Assembly: GCF_020215645.1 (NCBI RefSeq)
Contig: NZ_CP084058.1
Span: forward strand, 8,928,001-8,992,000
DNA from: Nonomuraea gerenzanensis
GTDB taxonomy: Bacteria > Actinomycetota > Actinomycetes > Streptosporangiales > Streptosporangiaceae
Direction of reading: 5' to 3'
Length of the DNA: 64,000 nucleotides
Below are positions 42,687 through 50,548 of this stretch, one piece after another. The position numbers and the translations under genes were made by a program. The number at the start of each line of letters is the position of its first letter. Position 1 is the stretch's first letter. The notes beneath the pieces are model-generated. The model worked only from the letters and a program-made list of their open reading frames with translations. It ran no database searches and was not told the DNA's origin.

Positions 42687-45344
42687 ATGCAGGAGCTCCG
42701 ACTCGTCGCGGTGAGTGAGGACGGCACCTACCTCGTGCTGGCTACTGCCGGGCGGGGTACGCGCTTCACGCTTCCTGTGGACGACCGGCTCCGTGCTGCC
42801 GTCCGCGGCAACTTCTCCCGTCTCGGCCAGTACGAGATCGAAGTGGAGAGTCCGTTGCGCCCCAAGGAGATCCAGGCCCGCATCCGAGCCGGAGAAACGG
42901 CAGAGGAGATCGCCGCGACCGCCGGGATCCCGGTCGAACGTGTCCGCTGGTTCGAGGGGCCCGTGCTCCAGGAACGCGAGTACGTCGCGCAGCAGGCGCA
43001 GCGGGTCGCCGTCCGCATGCCGGGCGAGTCCGCCCCCGGTCCCACCCTCGGCGACCTCGTCGCGGAGCGGCTGACCAGACGAGGCGTCCCCACCGACGAG
43101 ATCGACTGGGACTCCGCCAAGCGCGACGACGGCCTGTGGCGGGTCAAGCTCGGCTACGTCTGGAACGGTCACACGCGCCACGCAGAGTGGCTCTTCGACC
43201 CGCGCAAGCGGCACGTCACCCCGCACGACGACGAGGCCATGCGCCTGTCGTCCGCCGACTTCGACCCCGAGCCCGCCGTGGTGGAGGACACCACGGTGAC
43301 GCCGTTCGCGCCGCGCGTGGCCAAGCTCCAGCCGGTGCCGCCGCTGGCCTCCGACGCGCTGCCGTTCCCGTCCGTCGTACGCGGCGAGCCCGAGGAACCG
43401 GCTTTCACCCCTTCCGAGACGGCCTACGCGCCGCCCCGCGAGGCGCCCTTCGAGCCGCCGGCCAGAGACGAACCGCCTGCCCGCGAGCCCTTCCGGCCCG
43501 AGCCGCCCGCCCGCGAGACCGGCTACACCCGCCCCGGCGACACCTCGTCCCGCCGCGGCGGGTCTTCGCCGTGGCTGCCCGACTTCGGGTCCGGGCGTAC
43601 GGACCACGAGTCCATCTACGCTCCCGCCGACCCGCCGGCGTCGTCGCGCCCTGAGCCGCGGGTGGAACCGCGGGTGGACGCGCGGCCGGCGGTGCAGCCG
43701 GTCGCCGAGCCGCCCGCCGCCGCCCGTCCGGAGCCTGCGCCGCCCGCCGCCGCTCGTCCCGAGCCCGCGCCGCCCGCCGCCGCTCGTCCCGAGCCCGCGC
43801 CGCCCGCCGCCGCCCGTCCGGAGCCCGCGCCGCCCGCCGAGGCTGAGCAGCGCGCCGGCGCGGCGCCTTCCGCCGCCGCATCCGCGCCCACCGCCGGCTC
43901 GCCTTCCACCGGCACGCCTTCCACCGGCACGCAGACGGCCACCGGCACCTCCGCCCCGGAGCCGGCCGCCGCCCGGACGAGCCCTGCGGCTCAGCCTTCC
44001 GCGCAGGCGGACGCGCCCACGGCCGCCGTCAGCGCGCCCTCGCCCACCTCGCCGACCGTCACCGGGGCGAGCACCACCGAGGCAAGCACCGCCACCGAGG
44101 CAAGCACCGCCAGCACGGCGAGCACCACCACCGAGGCGAGCGCGTCGGCAAGCGGCGCCCCGGCGGCAGCCGCCCAAGCGGCCGATCCGACGAGCACCGC
44201 CACTCCCGAGGCGACCGCAGCAGCGGCATCACCCACGGCGGAGACCACCGGCACCGCCGCCACAGTCGCGCCCGACGCCCAGGACGCGGCAGCCGCATCG
44301 CAGGTCGCGGGCAGCACGCAGAGCCCGGCCGACACGCCTGTCGCCGCAGCCTCCACACCGAGCCCGGCCAGCACGGAGAGCACCGCCAGCGCGCCCGACA
44401 CCGCGGCCACCGCGCCGAGCGCGCCCGACACCGCAACCACCGCGCCGAGCGCGGCCGGCACACAGAGCACCGCCAGCGCGTCTGACGCCGCAGCCACCGC
44501 ATCGAGCCCGGGCGCCATGGCGAGCCCGACCACCACAACGAGCCCTGCCGCCGCGCCAAGCCCGGCCACCGAGCCGAGCGTCGCGGCCGCGCAGCCCGCT
44601 GCGTCGCAGGCCGCCGCAGCCCCCGCGCCCGCCGCGGAGCCCGAGGCACCCAAGGCCGAGCCCGCCGCCAGCTCCGCACCGACCGCGAGCACCACGACGA
44701 CGGCCGGCCCTGAGCCGACCGCGAGCACCACGACCAGCCCTGAGCCCGCCGCAAGCACTGACACCACCCCGGCCCAGGCCACCGCATCGCAGCCCGCGCC
44801 GACGGCCACCGAGCAGCCGGCCGCCGCCGCCGCGCCTGCACCGGCCATCTCTGACCAGCCGACGTCGACCACCACCGCGCAGCCGACCACCGCCGATCAG
44901 CCCGGCGCCGATCAGCCCGGCGCCGAGCAGCCCGGCGCCGAGCAGCCCTCAGCGGAGCCCTCGGTCGCGACCGCCCCGGAGCAGCCGGCGGCGGCACAGC
45001 CGGAGCCGGTCGTCCCCGACAAGCCCGCCGCCCCCGAGCCCGCACCGGCCGCCGAGCAGCCGCCCGCACCCGAGCAGCCGCCCGCGCCGGAGAAGAAGGC
45101 TCCCGAGCCGGAGCCCGTGCAGGACACCAGGCCACCCGCACCCCAGCCCAAGCCGAAGCCCGCTCCCGCGGTCCCGGCGGCGCGGGCGGGCAGCAAGGAC
45201 GAGGCCAAGGAGGAGCCGCCCGTGCCGGTGCCCTCTCCGCCGCCCGCCCCGGCCGCCCGTCAGGCGCGCAAGGGTTCGAGGGGCCGCCGGGCGTCCGTGC
45301 CGACGTGGGACGAGATCATGTTCGGCGCCCGCCGCCAGGACTGA
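42687..45344 (+). CDS. sepH: cell-division protein SepH with very long disordered tail
   Basis: SepH (DUF3071) is an actinobacterial FtsZ partner that promotes Z-ring assembly. The first 175 residues hold the conserved domain: MQELRLVAVSEDGTYLVL, the HTH-like GETAEEIAATAGIPVERVR (about 69-88) and WLFDPRKRHVTPHDDEAMRL. The last residues ASVPTWDEIMFGARRQD match the conserved SepH C-terminal motif. Between lie about 640 low-complexity residues, Ala/Pro/Thr/Ser-rich with tandem repeats, giving 885 residues in all against roughly 350 in Streptomyces as I recall. ATG 42687 has AAGGGA six bases upstream. Codon third-position GC stays high throughout, so the tail is translated. Crp-type palindrome 127 bp upstream. 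Confidence 0.9.
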   Translation: MQELRLVAVSEDGTYLVLATAGRGTRFTLPVDDRLRAAVRGNFSRLGQYEIEVESPLRPKEIQARIRAGETAEEIAATAGIPVERVRWFEGPVLQEREYVAQQAQRVAVRMPGESAPGPTLGDLVAERLTRRGVPTDEIDWDSAKRDDGLWRVKLGYVWNGHTRHAEWLFDPRKRHVTPHDDEAMRLSSADFDPEPAVVEDTTVTPFAPRVAKLQPVPPLASDALPFPSVVRGEPEEPAFTPSETAYAPPREAPFEPPARDEPPAREPFRPEPPARETGYTRPGDTSSRRGGSSPWLPDFGSGRTDHESIYAPADPPASSRPEPRVEPRVDARPAVQPVAEPPAAARPEPAPPAAARPEPAPPAAARPEPAPPAAARPEPAPPAEAEQRAGAAPSAAASAPTAGSPSTGTPSTGTQTATGTSAPEPAAARTSPAAQPSAQADAPTAAVSAPSPTSPTVTGASTTEASTATEASTASTASTTTEASASASGAPAAAAQAADPTSTATPEATAAAASPTAETTGTAATVAPDAQDAAAASQVAGSTQSPADTPVAAASTPSPASTESTASAPDTAATAPSAPDTATTAPSAAGTQSTASASDAAATASSPGAMASPTTTTSPAAAPSPATEPSVAAAQPAASQAAAAPAPAAEPEAPKAEPAASSAPTASTTTTAGPEPTASTTTSPEPAASTDTTPAQATASQPAPTATEQPAAAAAPAPAISDQPTSTTTAQPTTADQPGADQPGAEQPGAEQPSAEPSVATAPEQPAAAQPEPVVPDKPAAPEPAPAAEQPPAPEQPPAPEKKAPEPEPVQDTRPPAPQPKPKPAPAVPAARAGSKDEAKEEPPVPVPSPPPAPAARQARKGSRGRRASVPTWDEIMFGARRQD
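43711..43830. repeat. four tandem 30-bp repeats inside sepH
   Basis: Units at 43711-43740, 43741-43770, 43771-43800 and 43801-43830 are 30 bp each and differ by one to four bases; units 2 and 3 are identical. In frame they encode PPAAARPEPA repeated four times. Such exact 10-residue periodicity makes the copy number prone to slippage. Confidence 0.95.
44895..44954. repeat. four tandem 15-bp repeats inside sepH
   Basis: Units GATCAGCCCGGCGCC (44895-44909, 44910-44924), GAGCAGCCCGGCGCC (44925-44939) and a diverged fourth (44940-44954) encode DQPGA, DQPGA, EQPGA and EQPSA. A second, independent expansion within the same disordered tail. Confidence 0.9.
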
Positions 45345-45593
45345 TCACAGGAGCCGACACCACCGGCCCGGCCAGCGGCGGGAACCCCTCCACAGCCGCA
45401 CCCACGCCCGAGCCCGCTCAAGCACGACCGGCCCGGCCAGGATCCGCCGCGCCTCAAGCCCGACGCCCGGCGACCCTCGTTCCGCAACCCCCACGCTCGA
45501 AGCGCCAGCCGGCCTCCATCGCTACCTGCGCCGCCCGGCCGCCCTCACCACAACCCCCGCCGCCTCAGAACCCCTGCCGGCGGCCCTTCGTCA

Positions 45594-47147
45594 CTACTCC
45601 CCGCGCTCCAGGAACGGCGCCAGCCACTCCGGCGTGACCTCCGCCGCGAACTCCACCCCCTGCACCTCAGCGACATCGACCGCCGAGTAACCCCCCTTGC
45701 CGGCCCCCACCCCGGCGATCAGCGTGAGCACCCCCGCCCGCCGCTGGAACCAGGTCTGCCGCATCCGCCACCCCACCACCGCCCGCCGTTCGACCACGGC
45801 CTGGGCCCGCCGTAGCGACCCCGACCGCACCGCCACCCGGGCCCCGTCGTACCCGTGCCCCAGCGAGGCGTACCGATCGAGCCCCAGCGGCACCCCCGCG
45901 CCCGCGAGGATCAGCGCCAGCACCACCAGCACCCACCACAGCACACCCCCGGCGAGGCCGAGGCCGGCGACGCTCACCACGGCCAGCACGAGCCACGGGA
46001 AGACGGCCCGGAACAGGCGGCGCCTGCGGGCCACGGGCGGGTGGGGGCGCAGCTCGGCGCGGTAGGGCCCGATCGCGTCGCCGGTGACCTGGAACGCCAC
46101 CGTGCGCGGCACGTCCGGCAGGAGCTGACCGCGCGTCTCCGAGTCGCCGAGCCCGGTCACGATGGCCCACACGCGCACCACCCCGGCCCACCGTTCGGCC
46201 AGGCCGTCCACGATCTCGTAGCCGCGCACCCGCGTCGACTCCAGCGACACGCTGCGCCGGTTGATCAGCCCGCGCTCGGCCACCAGGTAACCGTCGCGCC
46301 GCTTGAGCACGAAGTCCCAGTTGAAGACCGCGTACATCAGCCCGCCCGCGAACGGCATCGCCAGCACGAGCAGCGCCGCCACGCCGAACAGGAGGGAGGG
46401 GTGCCCCCAGAGCCACTCCCCCGCGCTCAGCGCGTCGTCCTGGCTGAGCCCGAGGTCGTCCCCCCACTGCAGGGTCAGCCCGATGGCACCGCCGACGAAC
46501 GCGAACGGGGTGAGCAGGTACGCGCCGGACAGCGGCCCGTACAGGAGCCATTTGCGCGGCACGCCGATGATGGCCCGCTCCTTCGGCCCCGGCTCGGGGA
46601 CGAGCACGCCCTCGGCGGCGGGTTCGGCGGTGCGGCGCAGGAGGAGCGCCTTGAGCCGTTCGGCCTCCTGGAGGGAGACGCCCGCGAGCTTCGCCTCCTC
46701 TTCCTCGCTGCCGCTCGCCCCCGTGTCGATCTTGAGGATGGTCAGGCCGAGCAGCCGGTGCATGGGCGGGGTGGAGACGTCCACGCCGCGGATGCGTTCC
46801 AGGGGGATGGTGCGGACGGAGCGGCTGATCAGGGAGCGCTTGGTCTCCAGGCGGTCGCCCACGATCCGGTACGTGAAGGTGGCCCATCTGACGGTCGAGA
46901 ACACCACGGCGGCCAGGACGCCGACGGCCGCGTAGGCGTACGACCTGGCCGAGAAGCCGCCCACGAACAGAACCCCGACGAGGGGCAGGAGGAGCGACGG
47001 CAACATCCGCACGGGGTCGATGAGCAGCACCTTGGGGCTGAGCCGCTGCGGCAGCGCCCAGCCGGTGGCGGCGGCCGGGCCCGCGAGCGCAGGAGGATCG
47101 CCGTGCGGAGCGGCTCGTGGCGGGTCTTCCGGGCGGGGTTCGGTCAT
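45594..47147 (-). CDS. YdbT-like membrane protein with bacterial PH domains
   Basis: A 517-residue membrane protein with several hydrophobic pairs and at least two bPH_2 (DUF304) domains. The first reads FTYRIVGDRLETKRSLISRSVRTIPLERIRGVDVSTPPMHRL, here only in outline (about 90-135), the second YLVAERGLINRRSVSLESTR (about 285), the third near the end (ARVAVRSGSLRRAQAVVER). This is the YdbT arrangement of Bacillus, where ydbS-ydbT confer resistance to antimicrobial compounds. Its ATG overlaps the stop of the YdbS-like gene by 4 bp. The 249-bp gap to sepH contains nothing recognisable. Confidence 0.85.
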   Translation of the reverse strand: MTEPRPEDPPRAAPHGDPPALAGPAAATGWALPQRLSPKVLLIDPVRMLPSLLLPLVGVLFVGGFSARSYAYAAVGVLAAVVFSTVRWATFTYRIVGDRLETKRSLISRSVRTIPLERIRGVDVSTPPMHRLLGLTILKIDTGASGSEEEEAKLAGVSLQEAERLKALLLRRTAEPAAEGVLVPEPGPKERAIIGVPRKWLLYGPLSGAYLLTPFAFVGGAIGLTLQWGDDLGLSQDDALSAGEWLWGHPSLLFGVAALLVLAMPFAGGLMYAVFNWDFVLKRRDGYLVAERGLINRRSVSLESTRVRGYEIVDGLAERWAGVVRVWAIVTGLGDSETRGQLLPDVPRTVAFQVTGDAIGPYRAELRPHPPVARRRRLFRAVFPWLVLAVVSVAGLGLAGGVLWWVLVVLALILAGAGVPLGLDRYASLGHGYDGARVAVRSGSLRRAQAVVERRAVVGWRMRQTWFQRRAGVLTLIAGVGAGKGGYSAVDVAEVQGVEFAAEVTPEWLAPFLERGE

Positions 47148-47665
47148 GTCGCGTCGTCCCTGAGCTCCTCCGCCCGCCGCGCGAGCCGCTCGGCCAGCTC
47201 CGCGGCCACCCGGTAATCGAGCCCCTTGATCGTCGAGGACCCCGCGTGGGAGGCCGTCCTGATCTCCAGGGTGGCCAGCCCGAGCAGCCGCTCGAACCAC
47301 CCTTGCCCCTTGTCGACCGTCTGGATGCGGCTCACGGGCACGAACACCCACTCCCTGGTCAGGAACCCCGACCTGGCGTAGACGACGTCCCCAGAAAGCT
47401 CCCAGCGATGTACGAAGTACCGTACGAACGGCTCGGCCACCAGGAACGGCAGCGTCACCACCATGACCGCGGCGGGCAGCAGCCAAGCGTCCTCGGCCAG
47501 CCAGCGCGGCACCCACGACCAGCTCGTGCCGTCGATCCACCGCGACACCAGGAGCGAGCCTCCCAGGAAGAACACGAAGGCGACCAGCGACTCCAGCAGC
47601 CACATCCGGATGGCCTTGGGCGAGACGCGGTTCGCCGGATCGCGCAGAGCGCCCATTGACGTCAC
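47144..47665 (-). CDS. YdbS-like PH-domain membrane protein
   Basis: A 173-residue protein: two transmembrane segments (about 22-42 and 63-85) followed by one bPH_2 domain, HRWELSGDVVYARSGFLTREW, VFVPVSRIQTVDKGQGWFE, LLGLATLEIRTAS (about 90-150). It is the usual partner of the larger PH-domain protein encoded downstream; the pair is translationally coupled (ATGA). ATG 47665 or 47656 may be the start. Role inferred from Bacillus YdbS/YdbT, a membrane complex for tolerance to lantibiotic-like or membrane-active compounds. Confidence 0.87.
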   Translation of the reverse strand: MTSMGALRDPANRVSPKAIRMWLLESLVAFVFFLGGSLLVSRWIDGTSWSWVPRWLAEDAWLLPAAVMVVTLPFLVAEPFVRYFVHRWELSGDVVYARSGFLTREWVFVPVSRIQTVDKGQGWFERLLGLATLEIRTASHAGSSTIKGLDYRVAAELAERLARRAEELRDDAT

Positions 47666-47769
47666 AAGGCCAGCTTATGGCGCGAACCCGGCAGGCGATC
47701 TGTCAGCGGGCCGGTAAGTGCCGGGCCCGGGGCCTTCGGTGCGTGGGGCGCGTAAAGATCCGCCGGGGG

Positions 47770-47961
47770 TCACGGCGTGTCTGCCGCCCCCTCGCTCGGC
47801 CGCGGTGCCATGCTCGTGGCGGCCAACCGCAGGCTGTCGAGCTTGGCCACGTCGGCGGCGCCACGTACGTGCCAGCCAGGCCCGGCCAGCGTGTGACCGC
47901 ACCACTGCGCGAGCGCCTCACGCGACGTGGCAGCCGCCGTCCGCATCCTCACCGATGCCAC
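47770..47961 (-). CDS. doubtful 63-residue ORF
   Basis: GTG 47961 to TGA: VASVRMRTAAATSREALAQW ... AKLDSLRLAATSMAP. A GGGGGGG run stands nine bases before the GTG and the palindrome 47976-47988 lies 15 bp upstream, and composition is ordinary for a small Ala-rich protein. Nothing identifies a family, and random ORFs of this size are common at this GC content. Kept only because the 581-bp gap is otherwise empty. Confidence 0.3.
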   Translation of the reverse strand: MASVRMRTAAATSREALAQWCGHTLAGPGWHVRGAADVAKLDSLRLAATSMAPRPSEGAADTP

Positions 47962-47975
47962 CGTGCGTGGCCCCC

Positions 47976-47988
47976 CCTGTACTACAGG
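47976..47988. promoter_or_regulatory. 13-bp palindrome CCTGTACTACAGG, possible operator
   Basis: Perfect 6-bp arms CCTGTA/TACAGG around a single C. A one-base centre makes an RNA hairpin impossible, so a DNA-binding site is the better reading. The regulator is unknown. Confidence 0.35.
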
Positions 47989-48246
47989 CCACGATCTGGC
48001 GCACCCGATTTTTGTGACGCCAGGGGCCCGAAACCTATGTCCGTTTCGCCGGGCTCATCTCCTGTGTCGCCGTCCGCCCCGTACCGGCAGGCGGGCGGCA
48101 CCCCGGATGAGGGTCCCGGTGTCCGCTGATGTGGCCAACCTCACTGCGCGATTGCCCTCATTCTTGGGCTTTTCAGATCCTTTACCGACCACCGACCATC
48201 GAGAAACGGTCTGCGCACCGCCGAGAGCCGCGTAGCATCGTCCGGC

Positions 48247-48822
48247 ATGGGGCTGTGTAACACGGCATCGCACGTGCGACGCTTCGCTGTCAGTGTGACG
48301 GCGGCGGCTGTCGCGTTGTCCGTGTCGGGTTGCTCCAGTCTCGGCTTCATCGGCCGCTCCCAGGCGCAGGACATCGCCGAGATCAACGTCGCGAGTCCTG
48401 AGCTGCGTGAGAGCAAGCCGCTGCCCAGCGAATACTCCTGCAAGGGCGACCAGGGCAGCCCGCCGCTGCGCTGGTCCAGCCAGCCGCTGTCCAAGGCCAA
48501 GTCGATCGCCATCGTGGTCGACAGCCACACCAAGCCGAGGTCGGCGGTGCACTGGGTGCTCTACGACATCCCGGCGACCACGACGGAGCTGGGCCCCAAC
48601 GCCGCCGAAGACCCGCCGGAGGGCACGGGGCAGGCTAGGGTGACCAGTGGCAAGGTGGGTTACGAGCCACCTTGTGAGCCGACCGGCAGCTATCGGTTCA
48701 CGGTGTACACGCTGAGCGGCAAGGTGGGTCTCCCCGCGGGGTCCCCACTGCCCGCGGTCCTGAAGAAGATCGCGGAGCAGACCATCGCCCGTGGCCGTCT
48801 CACGGCGGTGAACATCCAGTGA
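48247..48822 (+). CDS. YbhB/YbcL-family Raf-kinase-inhibitor-like lipoprotein
   Basis: A 191-residue PEBP-fold protein with a lipoprotein signal (VTAAAVALSVSGCSS, lipobox Cys near 29). The PEBP core shows PLPSEYSCKGDQGSPPLRW (about 58-76, ligand pocket), SIAIVVDSHTKPRSAVHWVLYDIPA (about 86-110) and PPCEPTGSYRFTVYTL (about 140-155, usually GPCPPxGxHRY). It probably binds a phosphorylated small molecule at the outer face of the membrane; biochemical role of bacterial members is not established. Monocistronic. Confidence 0.9.
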   Translation: MGLCNTASHVRRFAVSVTAAAVALSVSGCSSLGFIGRSQAQDIAEINVASPELRESKPLPSEYSCKGDQGSPPLRWSSQPLSKAKSIAIVVDSHTKPRSAVHWVLYDIPATTTELGPNAAEDPPEGTGQARVTSGKVGYEPPCEPTGSYRFTVYTLSGKVGLPAGSPLPAVLKKIAEQTIARGRLTAVNIQ

Positions 48823-48871
48823 GAGGCCGATCACGGCAGGTAGTGCCGGTGTACCAATTATTCACGTAGGG

Positions 48872-48887
48872 TGTGACAACTCTCATA
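48872..48887. promoter_or_regulatory. near-consensus Crp-type site
   Basis: TGTGACAACTCTCATA matches TGTGA-N6-TCACA at nine of ten positions. It lies 119 bp before ATG 49007, a distance similar to that of the sepH site. It overlaps CATAGT (48884-48889), which with TTCACG (48861-48866) could be a 17-bp-spaced promoter. Confidence 0.35.
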
Positions 48888-49006
48888 GTGGTCCGACACA
48901 ATCAGATCCAATTGTTAGGCACTGGTGATCAAAGGGGGCAGATCGCGTCGATGGCCGCGCGATCTCATCGGTGCCAGAGGGAGGCCATGGCTTTGAGGGT
49001 GGTGCA

Positions 49007-50470
49007 ATGATCGCGGTCGTAGTGAGCTTGGTCGCTGTCGTGCTCCTCGTGCTCGTCGTCGTGGCACTGGGCATGCGCTCGATGAACCGCAGGGAGAGCT
49101 CGCTTCCTCCGGAACGGCTGAAGGAGATGGCCGAGAAGGAGGAGCAGACACAGACTCGTTCGACGGACCAGTTCGCGGCGCACGAGCCGCGGATGGCCAA
49201 TTTCAGCCCTGACTTCAGTCCCATCGACGAGGTGAAGCCCAAACCGGTGCGCACCGGCCAGCGTGGCAGGCGTGGCGTCGACGAGTGGGGCAACCCGACG
49301 AACGACGACGATGACGAGGAGTTCTGGGCCAACATCCGCAGTGACGCGGAGGAGGGCGAGTTCGGCGCCGGGGGCACCGTGGCCGCCAGGAAGGCCGCCT
49401 CCCGCCCGGTCGAGCGTCCCGCCGCCGGCGCAGGAGCCGCAGCCGGAGCCGAGCGCCAGGGCGAGCGTCCCGCGAAGCGTTCCGAGCGTCCCGCCAAGCC
49501 CCGTCCCGCCGCCGCCTCCGCCGCCGTCGATCCCAACGCGGCCACCGTCCAGGCCCCCCTCCCTCAGCGCCAGCCCGCCGCCGCCTCGGCCAACCTCGCC
49601 GACCTGGTGGAGCAGCCGCACAAGCGCACCCCCAGCCAGGCCGAGCTGGCCGACCAGCGCACCATGACGTTCGCGGCGCCGACGCCGGACGTGCTGAGCA
49701 TCCTCGGCGCGGCCGCCCAGCCGGTGCCCGCCCCCACGCGCCCCGAGCCGGCTTCCTCCCCCCGGCCCGCGCCCGTGCCCTCGGTCTCGTCCAACGCGGT
49801 CTCCTCCCCCTCGCTGTCCAGCAACTCGATCTCCTCCAACGGCACCTATCCGGGCAGCGGCTCGTTCCCGGCGGTGAGCCCGACCTCCAGCGGCAACTTC
49901 CCCGCCGCCCCCGCGCCGATCCACGGCGCGCCGACGAGCGACCCGTTCCCCGCGTACGGCGGCGGCGCGGCCGACCCGCTGGAGACCACCTGGACCCAGC
50001 AGCCCGCGGGCACCACGTCCGGCTCCTGGGCGGCCTCGGCCGACATCCTGGACGACCCGGCCCCCGCTCCTACCTCCACCCCTTATCCGGGCGCCAGCTC
50101 GTGGCCGGCGTTCGAGCAGCCCGCCGCGCGCTCCTCCTATCCCGCCTCCTACGAGGTGCGCTCCGGCTGGGCCGTGGCCGACGACTCCGACCCGCTCACC
50201 GGCCCCTCCCCCGCCAGCGGCACGCCGACCGTGCCGGGGCGGGCGGTCTCCAACTACGACGTGCTGTCGGCCCCGACGCCGCCTGCCCCGCCGGTCTCCC
50301 CGTTCGCGGCCGGCGCGTACGAGACCGGCGACATCACGACCAGCCCCGCGGCCTGGCCCGACCCGCCGACGGCGGGCAACGGGAGCCGCCCCGGCCAGCC
50401 CTCGCAGGCGCACGGCAACCACCGGCGCGGGCCGGAGCAGCAGGACCATCCACACGACTACTACCGGTGA
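49007..50470 (+). CDS. single-pass membrane protein with long disordered cytoplasmic tail
   Basis: A 487-residue protein: one N-terminal membrane helix (IAVVVSLVAVVLLVLVVVALG, residues 2-22), a charged stalk (LPPERLKEMAEKEEQTQTR), then a semi-conserved acidic patch GQRGRRGVDEWGNPTNDDDDEEFWANI (about 85-110, in outline) and about 370 residues of Pro/Ala/Ser-rich low complexity with YPGSGSFPAVSPTSSGNFP-like stretches. ATG 49007 has GAGGG seven bases upstream. Topology suggests a short outside and long cytoplasmic part. I recognise no family; the shape recalls division or wall-synthesis scaffold proteins, which is only an impression. Confidence 0.75.
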   Translation: MIAVVVSLVAVVLLVLVVVALGMRSMNRRESSLPPERLKEMAEKEEQTQTRSTDQFAAHEPRMANFSPDFSPIDEVKPKPVRTGQRGRRGVDEWGNPTNDDDDEEFWANIRSDAEEGEFGAGGTVAARKAASRPVERPAAGAGAAAGAERQGERPAKRSERPAKPRPAAASAAVDPNAATVQAPLPQRQPAAASANLADLVEQPHKRTPSQAELADQRTMTFAAPTPDVLSILGAAAQPVPAPTRPEPASSPRPAPVPSVSSNAVSSPSLSSNSISSNGTYPGSGSFPAVSPTSSGNFPAAPAPIHGAPTSDPFPAYGGGAADPLETTWTQQPAGTTSGSWAASADILDDPAPAPTSTPYPGASSWPAFEQPAARSSYPASYEVRSGWAVADDSDPLTGPSPASGTPTVPGRAVSNYDVLSAPTPPAPPVSPFAAGAYETGDITTSPAAWPDPPTAGNGSRPGQPSQAHGNHRRGPEQQDHPHDYYR

Positions 50471-50548
50471 TCTCCAGCACCCATTAATGCGTAAAGCCAG
50501 CTCGACTCGGCCCTGAGGCGAGGACAGCGGAGCCATAAGGTTTGCTCC

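Larger units (their letters stand above)
47666..48246. other. 581-bp intergenic stretch with one doubtful small ORF and a palindrome
   Basis: Separates the PH-domain operon (leftward) and the Raf-inhibitor-like lipoprotein (rightward), so it should hold both promoters. It contains CCTGTACTACAGG (47976-47988), a 6-bp-arm palindrome, and a doubtful 63-codon reverse ORF just beyond it. CTGGCG and CGCCAG around 47996 and 48018 could form a hairpin. I see no RNA gene. Confidence 0.5.

Noticed and set aside
45345..45593. Possible short gene between sepH and the PH-domain operon
   Set aside because: Only Pro/Arg/Ala-rich frames without ribosome sites; no hairpin or RNA feature recognised.
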